Below the pieces are notes generated by a model. That model worked only from the letters and a program-made list of their open reading frames with translations, ran no database searches and was not told where the DNA came from. From Candidatus Zixiibacteriota bacterium (GTDB lineage: Bacteria; Desulfobacterota; Binatia; UBA9968), in assembly GCA_035574315.1 (NCBI GenBank), contig DATLYW010000016.1:84669-148668 (forward strand): a DNA stretch of 64,000 nucleotides, read 5' to 3'. This document shows, piece after piece, positions 49,621-58,422 of the stretch. Numbering within the stretch: position 1 is the stretch's first letter; each line of letters opens with the position of its first letter. Both the position numbers and the translations under genes were made by a program.

Positions 49621-52026
49621 TCAAAGCGACAGCCGGTTCAACCTCAGAGCGTTGGTGATGACCGAGACGGAGCTGAAGGTCATCGCGGCGCTGGCGATGA
49701 CCGGGCTCAACAACCAGCCGAAAAACGGATAGAGCACGCCCGCCGCGATCGGGATTCCCATCACGTTGTAGACGAACGCGAAGAAAAGGTTCTGCCTGAT
49801 GTTGCGCATTGTGCCGCGGCTCAACCGCCGTGCCTTGGCGATGCCACGCAAATCGCCCTTCACCAGCGTCACGCCGGCGCTTTCCATGGCGACGTCCGTT
49901 CCCGTGCCCATCGCGATCCCCACGTGCGCCTGAGCGAGCGCGGGCGCATCGTTGATGCCGTCGCCGGCCATCGCCACAATGCGCCCCTCGGCCTGCAGCC
50001 GTCTGACGATTTCGCCCTTCTGCTCCGGCAGCACTTCCGCATGAACTTCGTCGATCCCGAGCTTGCGCGCCACCGCCTCCGCCGTCGTGCGGTTGTCCCC
50101 CGTGAGCATGACGATCCTGACCTTGTCCTCGTGCAGCAGCCGGATCGCCTCCGGAGTCGACGCTTTGATCGGGTCGGCGACCCCGACCAGCCCGGCGATC
50201 TGTCCGTCCACGACGATGTACATCACCGTCTGCCCGTCCCTGCCGAGCTCCTCGGCGCGCTCGGACAGGCCGCCCGGCTGCACGCCGAGATCGTCCAGCA
50301 ACCGCCGGTTTCCGAGCGCCACGCGCTTGCCTTGAACGATGCCCGTCACCCCCTTACCGGTGAACGAGCGGAATTCCCGGGCTTCCGAAAGCTCCAGGCG
50401 TTTTTTTTCGGCGGCCTCCACGATCGCCGCCGCCAGCGGATGCTCGCTTCCCCGTTCGAGGCTCGCCGCGAGCGCCAGGATCTCGTCTTCCGTCCGTCCG
50501 GGTACGGGAACCAGCGTCGTCAGGCGAGGCCTGCCCTCGGTCAGCGTCCCGGTCTTGTCGACCACCAGCGTGTCGACCTTCTCCAGCACTTCCAGTGCCT
50601 CGGCGTTCTTGATCAGCACGCCCGCCATGGCGCCCCGTCCGGTCCCGACCATGATCGACATCGGCGTCGCCAGGCCGAGGGCGCAGGGACAGGCGATGAT
50701 CAGAACGGCAATGGAGTTGAGCAACGCATAGGCCATGGCCGGCTCCGGGCCGGCGACCGCCCATGCGACGAACGTGATGCCGGCGACTACAACCACCGCC
50801 GGCACGAAGTACGCGGCCACGGTGTCGGCGAGCTTCTGGATCGGTGCGCGGCTGCGCTGGGCTTCGGCCACCATGCGGACGATCTGCGCGAGCAGCGTTT
50901 CGCTCCCCACCCGCTCCGCGCGCATCACGAAGCTGCCCGTGCCGTTGACCGTGCCGCCCGTCACCCGGCTGCGCGGGACCTTTTCGACCGGAATCGGTTC
51001 GCCGGTGATCATCGATTCGTCCACCGAGGTCGAGCCTTCGAGCACGACGCCGTCGACAGGAATCTTTTCACCCGGCCGAACCCGCAGGCGATCCCCCGGC
51101 TTGACGCGCTCGAGCGGGATATCCGCTTCGGTTCCGTCTGGCAGGATCACCCGGGCTGTTTTCGGCGCAAGCCCCAGCAGCGCCTTGATCGCCTTGCCCG
51201 TCTCGCTGCGGGCTCGCAGCTCCAACACCTGTCCCAGCAACACGAGCGTGGTGATGATCGCGGCCGCATCGAAGTAGACCGCCACTTCTCCGCCGTGGCC
51301 GCGAAACGACTCGGGAAAGGCGCCTGGAAACGCCGTCGCGCCGACGCTGTAAACGTAGGCCGTGCCGACCCCGATCGAGATGAGAGTGAACATGTTCAGG
51401 CTGCGGTTCACGATTGAGGCCCAACCGCGCTCGAAAAACGGGCGGCCGCCCCAGAGAACCACCGGAGTCGCGAGCGTGAGCTGAAGCCAGTTCAGGAGAT
51501 GGGGTGAAAAGCTGCTGTGAACCGGCTTGCCGGGCAGAAATTCGGTGAGCGCCAGGAGCGCAATCGGCAGACTGAGAGCCGCGCTGACCCAGAAGCGCCG
51601 CGTCATGGCGGCGAGCTCCGGGTTTTCCTCCTCGAGAACGACGGTCCTCGGCTCCAAGGTCATGCCGCAGATCGGACAGGATCCCGGCGCGTCGCGGACG
51701 ATCTCGGGATGCATGGGACAGACATACTCGGTCTTCTGCGGCGAAAAGAGGCCCGGGAGCTCGGGCTCGAGCGCCATACCGCACTTCGGGCAAGCCCCGG
51801 GGCGGCTTTCGCGAACCTCCGGGTCCATGGGGCAGATGTAGGTCGCACCCGCCGGAGCCGCCCGCTCCTCCTCGCCGCCGTCCGCGCCTCCCGTGTACCT
51901 CGCCGGTTCCTGCTTGAATTTTTCCAAACAGTGGACGCTGCAAAAAAGGTAGGTCCTGCCGTCGTAGTCGAAGCGGCCTGCCGCCGTTTCCTCGTCGACT
52001 TCCATGTTGCAGATGGGATCGATCAT
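49621..52026 (-). CDS. copA: copper-translocating P1B-type ATPase
   Basis: This 801-residue pump has an N-terminal YHS domain (residues 1-45; [17 protein letters not shown]), two heavy-metal-binding motifs ([19 protein letters not shown] and [19 protein letters not shown]), then a P-type ATPase core. Key sites are TGE in [11 protein letters not shown], the metal site [12 protein letters not shown], the phosphorylation site [20 protein letters not shown] and [11 protein letters not shown]. The CPC site marks Cu(I) (or Ag(I)) export from cytoplasm to periplasm. No N-terminal classical HMA (GMxCxxC) domain is present. No CueR-like gene is adjacent. It stands at the left of a copper island. Confidence 0.95.
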   Translation of the reverse strand: MIDPICNMEVDEETAAGRFDYDGRTYLFCSVHCLEKFKQEPARYTGGADGGEEERAAPAGATYICPMDPEVRESRPGACPKCGMALEPELPGLFSPQKTEYVCPMHPEIVRDAPGSCPICGMTLEPRTVVLEEENPELAAMTRRFWVSAALSLPIALLALTEFLPGKPVHSSFSPHLLNWLQLTLATPVVLWGGRPFFERGWASIVNRSLNMFTLISIGVGTAYVYSVGATAFPGAFPESFRGHGGEVAVYFDAAAIITTLVLLGQVLELRARSETGKAIKALLGLAPKTARVILPDGTEADIPLERVKPGDRLRVRPGEKIPVDGVVLEGSTSVDESMITGEPIPVEKVPRSRVTGGTVNGTGSFVMRAERVGSETLLAQIVRMVAEAQRSRAPIQKLADTVAAYFVPAVVVVAGITFVAWAVAGPEPAMAYALLNSIAVLIIACPCALGLATPMSIMVGTGRGAMAGVLIKNAEALEVLEKVDTLVVDKTGTLTEGRPRLTTLVPVPGRTEDEILALAASLERGSEHPLAAAIVEAAEKKRLELSEAREFRSFTGKGVTGIVQGKRVALGNRRLLDDLGVQPGGLSERAEELGRDGQTVMYIVVDGQIAGLVGVADPIKASTPEAIRLLHEDKVRIVMLTGDNRTTAEAVARKLGIDEVHAEVLPEQKGEIVRRLQAEGRIVAMAGDGINDAPALAQAHVGIAMGTGTDVAMESAGVTLVKGDLRGIAKARRLSRGTMRNIRQNLFFAFVYNVMGIPIAAGVLYPFFGWLLSPVIASAAMTFSSVSVITNALRLNRLSL

Positions 52027-52538
52027 CGCGCTTTTCCCCGTCGAAACCCCGCGGATCTATTATGGAGTTCCTAAGTATATGGACATCGCATCATGGCGGC
52101 GTGCGGGTCGAAACCTTCCGGCCGCGGTCAATGGCCCGGCGCCTCCCAGGCCGCCACCTCATCCTTCCCAAGAGGGGAGCTTCACGTTCCCGTGCCCGCG
52201 CCCTCCAGGTCCGGGCCCACTTTCGATGGACGTCTATCTGCCCATGAACCTTCTCGTTCCCGTCTCCCGACCGCGCTCGGGCGCCGGTCACGGAGGTCGT
52301 TATTGCGCGGCCACGATGAGCCTTCGGGGGTCGATCCGATCGACTCTTCTGTCTTGAACCATTTCGCTTCCAGTGCAAGAATCGCCACTGAGTTCATCGA
52401 CAGGCATCGACCAGCGGCCGCGAGCGCAGAACAGCGCCGTCCCAAGGTCCCGGCCCGAGCATGGCACCATTCCATATCTACGTCTACGTATCACGTACAT
52501 ATCACGAATTCGCTTAAAGAGCCCGGGAGGAAATCACA
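52027..52538. other. intergenic region between copA and a small gene
   Basis: No convincing gene is seen in these 512 bases. It holds the second copy of the 75-base repeat (52175-52249) and, close to copA, an AT-rich stretch with a possible -10 CATAAT on the minus strand (near 52059-52064) but no good -35. The 3' part carries the ribosome site for the small gene at 52539. Confidence 0.6.
52175..52249. repeat. 75-base dispersed repeat, copy 2
   Basis: This is the partner of 49533-49607, in the same orientation; about three quarters of the bases match and no gaps are needed. Both copies flank copA. Confidence 0.7.
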
Positions 52539-52721
52539 ATGCCGACCGACGAGACTCGGCGCCTGTTGAAAGTCTTTGGCATTGCCGTAACCGCGCTGGA
52601 AGACGCGGTCAACAAGGGCGCTCCACCCGAAGAGCTAAATAAGTTGGAGGCCGCGGCGCTCGCCCGCCTTGAAGAGGTTGCGGCGCTCATCGAGCGCCTC
52701 CGCCCAAAAAAGCAATCCTAG
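52539..52721 (+). CDS. small helical protein
   Basis: This 60-residue protein reads MPTDETRRLLKVFG and continues as two helices rich in Leu, Ala and Glu, ending LRPKKQS. The ribosome site GGGAGG lies ten bases before the ATG. The composition and clear ribosome site favour a real gene, but I know no family. It points away from copA and towards the truncated methyltransferase. Confidence 0.5.
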   Translation: MPTDETRRLLKVFGIAVTALEDAVNKGAPPEELNKLEAAALARLEEVAALIERLRPKKQS

Positions 52722-52847
52722 ATGCCTCCGAAGCGTCCCGAGTTTTCGAGAAGCCCACAACCTCAGCTCGGGTCTGACCAAGCTCGCTTCCCCACCTGCC
52801 CAACTTCCTTCCCTGCTTTTTTGGAGATCACAGCCCATTGATTTCCT

Positions 52848-53117
52848 CTATCTTGAGAACCCGCCTCCTAGCTCGCTGCCTCCCTCCCGCGGACCAAAGC
52901 AGGAATAAAAGCCGGGCGTGGCAGCCATGTAGCGCCGGTACTTTTCGCCGAACTCCGCTAGAGCTTCTTGCTCCTCTTTGCGTGCCAGCCTCACGTACAT
53001 GTAGACGAGGATTGGAAACATCACCAGCGTAGGTATCGTCGGCCACTGAAAAAGAAAGCCGAGCATGATCAAAATAAAGCCGACATATTGAGGATGCCAC
53101 GTTGCCATTGAATCCAA
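52848..53117 (-). pseudogene. isoprenylcysteine carboxyl methyltransferase-like, 5'-truncated
   Basis: The 89-residue frame carries only the C-terminal half of an ICMT/NnrU-type membrane methyltransferase: HPQYVGFILIMLGFL, two membrane helices, LARKEEQEALAEFGEKYRRY and a short tail. Normal proteins have about 150-200 residues and begin with further helices before the (R)HPQY motif. Here the residues before WHPQYVG (LCLDSMAT) are unrelated, and the region upstream to 53206 shows no remains. The start TTG at 53117 is not convincing. It is most likely the remnant of a gene that lost its 5' half. Confidence 0.7.
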
Positions 53118-53140
53118 GCAAAGAACCGCTCTACCAGGCA

Positions 53141-53196
53141 GCGTCGCTCGTAGCGACGCAGCCGGCAGGCGAGGCTCGGCTCGACCGACCGGTCGG
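53141..53196. other. perfect hairpin and palindrome after the Met-rich gene
   Basis: GCGTCGCT (53141-53148) and AGCGACGC (53152-53159) form a perfect 8-bp stem with a 3-base loop, and CCGACCGGTCGG (53185-53196) is a perfect 12-base palindrome. Neither has a T run in a useful direction, so they may end transcription poorly or mark a rearrangement junction. Confidence 0.45.
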
Positions 53197-53206
53197 AAAG
53201 TACTTC

Positions 53207-53626
53207 TTATTGTGCCTTCTTCATTCCCCGTCCCATTCGTTCCGACATTTGCTTCATCATGACCGACATATCGCCCATCATCTTCGACATGCTTTGCATT
53301 TCTTCGGGCGTCATCTTCCCCTCTCGCATCATCTGCCCCATCTCCCCCATCATCCCGCCCATGTCCCCCATCATCTTTCCCATGCCTTGCATGTCCTCGT
53401 TCTTCATCATTCCCTGCCCTTTCGCCATGCCGCCCATTCCGTTGCGCATCTCGGCCATGCGCCCTTGCATTTGCTTCATTCTGCCCATCATCATGCGGCC
53501 GCCCTGCATGCCTTCTCCTTTCATGGGCATGTCTTTTTTCATCGGCATCTCTTTTTTCTCCTGGGCCCAGGAGGGAAGAAAACCGAGAGCTCCGGCTAGA
53601 ACCAGCGCGGTAACGATCTTTTTCAT
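53207..53626 (-). CDS. periplasmic methionine-rich protein (probable copper-binding)
   Basis: This 139-residue protein has a clear signal peptide (residues 1-21, ending SWAQ) and a mature part in which Met occurs at almost every third or fourth position, in GGM, GRM, QMM and EMQSM motifs. I count 38 Met in the whole chain. The pattern resembles Met-rich copper/silver chelators such as those in CopA/CopC/PcoA or CusF-linked proteins, whose thioethers bind Cu(I). No Cys and no His occur. AAGGAGG precedes the ATG. It lies in the copper island, so it may shield periplasmic Cu(I) or pass it to CusCBA. Confidence 0.8.
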   Translation of the reverse strand: MKKIVTALVLAGALGFLPSWAQEKKEMPMKKDMPMKGEGMQGGRMMMGRMKQMQGRMAEMRNGMGGMAKGQGMMKNEDMQGMGKMMGDMGGMMGEMGQMMREGKMTPEEMQSMSKMMGDMSVMMKQMSERMGRGMKKAQ

Positions 53627-53754
53627 GCCGACCTCCTTCGCGTTTCTAAAATTCATCGTGCGAAATGGTTCACCTTCCATCCCCGAGGCGTGCGTCGTGC
53701 AACTGGCCCTCCATCTCTGACAAACATTGTGGATGGGTGTGGAGCCAAAGTCCG

Positions 53755-54072
53755 CTACATCAGGTCCCGCTTTTTGGATTCGAACTCTTCTTTGTCGATC
53801 TCTCCCCGCGCATACCGGCGGCGCAGGATTTCCAGCGCGGAATCCGACCCGGCTTCTCGTCCCTGGCTGAGCAACCAGCGAATCAAGAGGACGATGCCGA
53901 CAATGACGAGGGCCCAGAAGAATACCATCATGAACATCATGCCGAGACCCCAGGCTCCCCACCACATCGGATGCATGCCCCACCCCCATTCATAAGAACG
54001 TTCCTGCGCAAACCCGATACCGGGGAGCCACCACGCCAACAGTCCCACTGCCGTCCAACCCCGATGCCCCAT
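53755..54072 (-). CDS. SHOCT-domain membrane protein
   Basis: This 105-residue protein has a signal-like helix (about 5-20), a Trp/Met-rich segment (EWGWGMHPMWWGAWGLGM), a membrane helix (about 45-68) and a C-terminal SHOCT motif, EILRRRYARGEIDKEEFESK. SHOCT modules are oligomerisation or regulatory tails. AGGAGG precedes the ATG. The Met/His content suggests metal interaction. It lies in the minus-strand copper gene run. Confidence 0.8.
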   Translation of the reverse strand: MGHRGWTAVGLLAWWLPGIGFAQERSYEWGWGMHPMWWGAWGLGMMFMMVFFWALVIVGIVLLIRWLLSQGREAGSDSALEILRRRYARGEIDKEEFESKKRDLM

Positions 54073-54149
54073 CTTGCAACCTCCTGTTCTGCGCGGCGCA
54101 GGTCCCTTTCTCCGCGCGTAGCGTCGTGCTGCTCCTCGTTCCTCGGCCG

Positions 54150-54410
54150 TCAGCCTGCACGAGATATCGTACTGACGTTGTGCATCCATGAGATGTACCA
54201 CCCTGCGATCCACGCAAGAAGCCCGACATAGACTGCGCCCCAGACCATGGTCACTGGAGTGCCCCACGTAAGACCGGGGATTAATTCGAAAAGCGCGTGG
54301 TGCAGCTCTCTCGCTTTGGCGGACAGCAAAACACCGTAAAACAGGCAAAGACAATAAAAGATTTCCATGCCCAGCGCGCAAAGCGCGGCGTATTTCGACT
54401 TGGACAACAC
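54150..54410 (-). CDS. small two-TM membrane protein (DUF5676-like)
   Basis: This 86-residue protein begins MLSKSKYAALCALGMEIFYCL and has two membrane helices (about residues 8-30 and 52-76) joined by a loop ALFELIPGLTWGT, with WISWMHN-type ending. This layout resembles small two-helix proteins of the DUF5676 kind that occur in metal-resistance islands, but I am not certain of the family. It lies between the SHOCT and secreted beta protein genes. Confidence 0.6.
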   Translation of the reverse strand: MLSKSKYAALCALGMEIFYCLCLFYGVLLSAKARELHHALFELIPGLTWGTPVTMVWGAVYVGLLAWIAGWYISWMHNVSTISRAG

Positions 54411-54461
54411 GTGAACTCACCTCCCGGGCCGTGGCTGCTCCGTACACCTCGGGGCCATCGG

Positions 54462-54869
54462 CTAGTCCAGATTCCAGCTAAACTTTCTCTCCTCGACCCC
54501 CGCGATATTTTTGATTGCGATCTCAACACGCTTGGTTTCGGCAGAGAGCTCGGGAAACGTCAGCGTCACTTCCCGGTGGTGCCCGCCGCCTCTGTTCTCG
54601 GCTGCGACCGGAGCGTAGCTTTTGCCGCGATCGTCTCGCAGAACGGCCAGGGTTTTCAGATCGTAGGCATCCAGATTGACCGAGTGAGTGTCGAGCGTCA
54701 CCTGGAATCGCGGTTCGGTGCGCCTTCCGGGATTGAGGTACGCGACCTTGACGGTGACCCCGCCGCCCGAGACCGCTTGAGCGGAAGCCGCCGCAGCCGC
54801 CGCGGTCGGCATCGTCGCTATAAAACTCCATGCAACGACAAGCTTCAGTACAACCTTGAAAACTTTCAA
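54462..54869 (-). CDS. secreted beta-rich protein of unknown function
   Basis: This 135-residue protein has a signal peptide (residues 1-27, ending AAAAA) and a mature domain of regularly spaced beta strands (VTVKVAYLNPG, FQVTLDTHSV, VTLTFPELS), probably one immunoglobulin-like sandwich. Conserved-looking residues are THSVNLDAYDL and GGGHHREV. Copper-island genes often include such small periplasmic proteins (CopC-like), but the histidine is not in CopC position. The function is unknown. Confidence 0.6.
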   Translation of the reverse strand: MKVFKVVLKLVVAWSFIATMPTAAAAAASAQAVSGGGVTVKVAYLNPGRRTEPRFQVTLDTHSVNLDAYDLKTLAVLRDDRGKSYAPVAAENRGGGHHREVTLTFPELSAETKRVEIAIKNIAGVEERKFSWNLD

Positions 54870-55275
54870 CGCACGTTTCTCCTTTCCTGTCGATGGCCCC
54901 GAGGGATTCTCGCCGCCGGCCGCAGATTCACCGCTGCGGCAGGACGCCGTACTGCCCGAACGATCCCGCGCCCGGAGCGATGCGCGAGTGCGACGGTTGC
55001 ACGGTGGCGCAATCGTATGCGGCCTCCACGGAATCCATCAACTTTCGCATTTTGTCGGCGTCAGCCGGTTCTTTCATTTGAACCGTGTGCAATGTTTTCG
55101 CTTCCTGCAGCCAGGTGCGACGCACCCCAGCCTGTCCTCGAGGGTAACGATTTGCGGTGCTCCGGAACGGCCACCGTACTCCCCACCGGGGCGATGGCTC
55201 CGAGCAGACTCTTCTTCCAGCTCGCCGCTCCATGGCTTCTCTCCCGCAGCGGCCGTGCGAGCCAACCGGCACACA
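54870..55275. other. region between the secreted protein gene and cusA, no clear gene
   Basis: A minus-strand frame of 114 codons (54928-55272) fills most of these 406 bases, but its sequence is Arg-rich, has no ribosome site and shows no domain. I see nothing else here. It may be the remains of a gene. Confidence 0.5.
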
Positions 55276-58200
55276 CTAACCCGCGCGCATGTTCGCCGGC
55301 GGCCGTCGCAACGACCAGCCCCTCCAGATTTCGAATATGACGGGGTACACCATCAGTTCGAGCGCAAACGAGCTGACGACTCCCCCGATCATCGGCGCCG
55401 CAATCCGCTTCATCACGTCCGCGCCGGCGCCGTGGCTCCACATGATCGGAAGCAGGCCCATGAGGATCGCCATGACGGTCATCATCTTCGGCCGGATGCG
55501 CTTTACGGCGCCTTCGCTGATCGCCTCCCGAAGGTCTTCTATCGTGCTCATTCTCCCCTCCATGCGCCGCCGCTCGTAGGCCTGATCGAGATAGAGAAGC
55601 ATGATCACCCCGGTTTCCGCATCCACGCCTGCCAGCGCGATGATCCCGACCCACACGGCCACGCTCAAATGATAGCCGAGCAGGTAGAGACACCAGATCG
55701 CCCCGATCAGGGAAAACGGTACCGCCAGCAGAACCACCAGGCATTTGGCCGTCGACTGGAGGTTGAGGTAGAGGAGCACGAAGATGAGCAGCAGCGTCAG
55801 CGGGACCACGTACAGCAGACGCTCCTTGACGCGCTGCATGTACTCGTATTGCCCGCTCCAGGAAAGCGTGTAACCGGGGGGAAGCTTGACCTGCTCGGCG
55901 ACCTTTTTCTTGGCTTCCTCCACGTAGCCGCCGATATCCCGCCCCGCCATGTCGACGTAGACGTAGCCCGCCAGCTGCGCGTCCTCGTCCCGGATCATCG
56001 CCGGCCCGGAAACCACTCGAATCTCCGCTAGTTGAGCGAGCGGCACCTGCGCCCCGTTCATGGCGGGAACCAAAACACGCTTGAGCCGCTCGGGATCGTC
56101 GCGCAGCTCCCGGGCATAACGCACGCTGATCGGGTAGCGTTCCCGTCCTTCGACCGTGGTGGAGATCGCTTCTCCTCCAACCGCCGATTCGATGACCGCC
56201 TGCACCTCGTCCAGAGCCAGGCCGTAGCGGGCGACTTCCTCGCGCCTGAGCTCGAAATCGAGATAGTAGCCACCGGTTACGCGCTCGGCGAAAACCGTCC
56301 GCGTACCCGGAACCGTCTGAAGCACCGCTTCCAGGCGTCTTCCGATATCCTCGATCTGCGCGAGATCGGGGCCGAAAATCTTGATGCCGACCGGAGTGCG
56401 GATACCGGTCGAGAGCATGTCGATCCGGTTCTTGATCGGCATGGTCCATGCGTTGGCGACGCCGGGAAGGCGGACCTTCCTGTCCATCTCATCGACCAGC
56501 TTTTCCCAGGTCATGCCCGGCCGCCACTCGGATTCCGGCTTCAACATCACCGTCGTTTCGCCCATGCTGAAAGGGGCCGGATCCGTCGAGGTCTCGGCCC
56601 GCCCGGCCTTGCCGAACACCCACGCCACTTCGGGAAAGGTCTTGAGGATACGGTCCTGAATCTGCAGCAGCCGCGCCGCCTGGGTGACCGAAATGCCCGG
56701 CAGCGTCGTCGGCATGTAAAAAATCATTCCCTCGTTCAGCGGCGGCATGAACTCGGAGCCGAGGCGAAGGAAAACCGGCACGGTGACCGCCAGCAAGGTC
56801 AGCGCCGCTGCGATCGTGATCATCCTGAAGCGCAACACCGCGCGCACGACCGGCGTATAGAGAGCGATCAGGACGCGGTTGACCGGGTTTCTCGCCTCGG
56901 GCCGGATCCGGCCGCGGATGAGCAGGAGCATCAGCACCGGGGCGAGCGTGATCGACAGGAACGAGGCGAAGAACATGGCGAAGGTCTTGCTGTACGCCAG
57001 GGGCTTGAAGAGCCTCCCCTCCTGCGCCTCGAGCGTAAAGACCGGGAGGAAGGACACGGTGATGATGAGGAGCGAATAGAAGAGCGGCTTTCCCACCTCC
57101 TTGGCGGCCTCGATCAGCACCTGATTCCGGTCTCGCTGCCGGCCGGTCTCCTCCCACTGCTCCAGCCGTTTGTGGGCGTTTTCCACCATTACGATCGCTG
57201 CGTCGACCATCGCTCCGATGGCGATGGCGATGCCGCCCAACGACATGATGTTCGACGTGAGGCCTAGGTAATAAATCCCGATAAAGGACAGGATGATGGC
57301 GATCGGAAGGGTGAGAATGGCGACGAGGGCGCTGCGGACGTGGAAGAGAAAGATCACGATCACCGCGCTGACGATGATGCTCTCCTCGATCAACTTTTCC
57401 TTCAACGTGGCGATCGATCTGAGGATGAGATCCGAGCGATCATAGGTCGTGACCATTTTCACCCCGGCGGGCAGCGAAGGCTCGATCTCCTTGATTTTCG
57501 CCTTGACCCGGTCGATCAGGTCGAGCGCGTTTTCACCGTGACGCATCACCACGATCCCGCCGACCACTTCGCCCTTCCCGTCGAGCTCCGCGATCCCGCG
57601 GCGCATGTCGGGCCCGAGCGCCACCGTAGCAATGTCGCGAACGAGGATCGGCGTGCCGCGATCGCCTCCGACGGCGATCGCCTCGAGGTCATGGATCGAT
57701 CGGATGTACCCGCGTCCCCGAACCATGTATTCCGCGCCGCTCAGCTCGATCGATCGGCCGCCCACGTCGTTATTGCTCATTCGGATCGCGTCGATGACGC
57801 TTTTGATCGGCAGCCGATAGGCGAGCAGCTTGTTGGGATCGAGATTGACCTGATACTGGCGCACGAATCCGCCGATGCTCGCCACTTCCGCAACGCCTTC
57901 CACGCTGCCGATTTGATAGCGGAGATACCAGTCCTGGAGACTGCGGAGCTGGGCGAGATCGTGCCTGCCGGATTCGTCCACGAGCGCGTACTGAAAAACC
58001 CAACCCACGCCGCTCGCGTCGGGTCCGAGAGTCGGAGTCACCCCTTTCGGAAGCTTGTTGGCGACCTGGTTCAGGTACTCCAGCACCCGGCTCCGGGCCC
58101 AATAGATGTCCGTGCCATCCTCGAAGATCACATAGACGTACGAAAAGCCGAAATCGGAGAATCCCCGGACGAACTTGACCTTCGGGGCCGAGATCATCGT

Positions 58201-58413
58201 CGTCACGATGGGATAGGTGATCTGATCTTCGATGATCGTAGGGTTGCGGCCCATCCAGGGGGTGTAAACGATCACCTGCACGTCCGACAAATCCGGAATG
58301 GCGTCCAGGGGCGTATTCCTCAGGCACCAGATTCCGGCCGCGCCCAGAAAGAGCACCATCAGAAAGACGAGGAATTTGTTCCTGGCACTCCCTTCGATGA
58401 TTCTTTCGATCAT
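55276..58413 (-). CDS. cusA: CusA-type Cu(I)/Ag(I) efflux RND permease
   Basis: The 1045-residue protein has the RND plan of 12 membrane helices and two large periplasmic loops. It starts MIERIIEGSARNKFLVFLMV. The GSEFMPPLNEGMIFYMP, DPAPFSMGETTVMLKP and NRIDMLSTGIRTPVGIK segments place Met at all three sites known to bind Cu(I)/Ag(I) in E. coli CusA (near 56715, 56560 and 56415). This favours copper or silver over the zinc/cobalt CzcA group. cusB starts ten bases upstream on the same strand. Confidence 0.93.
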   Translation of the reverse strand: MIERIIEGSARNKFLVFLMVLFLGAAGIWCLRNTPLDAIPDLSDVQVIVYTPWMGRNPTIIEDQITYPIVTTMISAPKVKFVRGFSDFGFSYVYVIFEDGTDIYWARSRVLEYLNQVANKLPKGVTPTLGPDASGVGWVFQYALVDESGRHDLAQLRSLQDWYLRYQIGSVEGVAEVASIGGFVRQYQVNLDPNKLLAYRLPIKSVIDAIRMSNNDVGGRSIELSGAEYMVRGRGYIRSIHDLEAIAVGGDRGTPILVRDIATVALGPDMRRGIAELDGKGEVVGGIVVMRHGENALDLIDRVKAKIKEIEPSLPAGVKMVTTYDRSDLILRSIATLKEKLIEESIIVSAVIVIFLFHVRSALVAILTLPIAIILSFIGIYYLGLTSNIMSLGGIAIAIGAMVDAAIVMVENAHKRLEQWEETGRQRDRNQVLIEAAKEVGKPLFYSLLIITVSFLPVFTLEAQEGRLFKPLAYSKTFAMFFASFLSITLAPVLMLLLIRGRIRPEARNPVNRVLIALYTPVVRAVLRFRMITIAAALTLLAVTVPVFLRLGSEFMPPLNEGMIFYMPTTLPGISVTQAARLLQIQDRILKTFPEVAWVFGKAGRAETSTDPAPFSMGETTVMLKPESEWRPGMTWEKLVDEMDRKVRLPGVANAWTMPIKNRIDMLSTGIRTPVGIKIFGPDLAQIEDIGRRLEAVLQTVPGTRTVFAERVTGGYYLDFELRREEVARYGLALDEVQAVIESAVGGEAISTTVEGRERYPISVRYARELRDDPERLKRVLVPAMNGAQVPLAQLAEIRVVSGPAMIRDEDAQLAGYVYVDMAGRDIGGYVEEAKKKVAEQVKLPPGYTLSWSGQYEYMQRVKERLLYVVPLTLLLIFVLLYLNLQSTAKCLVVLLAVPFSLIGAIWCLYLLGYHLSVAVWVGIIALAGVDAETGVIMLLYLDQAYERRRMEGRMSTIEDLREAISEGAVKRIRPKMMTVMAILMGLLPIMWSHGAGADVMKRIAAPMIGGVVSSFALELMVYPVIFEIWRGWSLRRPPANMRAG

Positions 58414-58422
58414 TGACGTGTC

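Noticed and set aside
52040..52090. CueR-type operator upstream of copA
   Set aside because: An AT-rich possible -10 is present, but no clear dyad or -35 at a 19-base spacing could be found.
54928..55272. 114-codon frame between the secreted protein gene and cusA
   Set aside because: No ribosome site, Arg-rich N-terminal half, no domain. A decayed gene cannot be excluded, so only the gap is reported.
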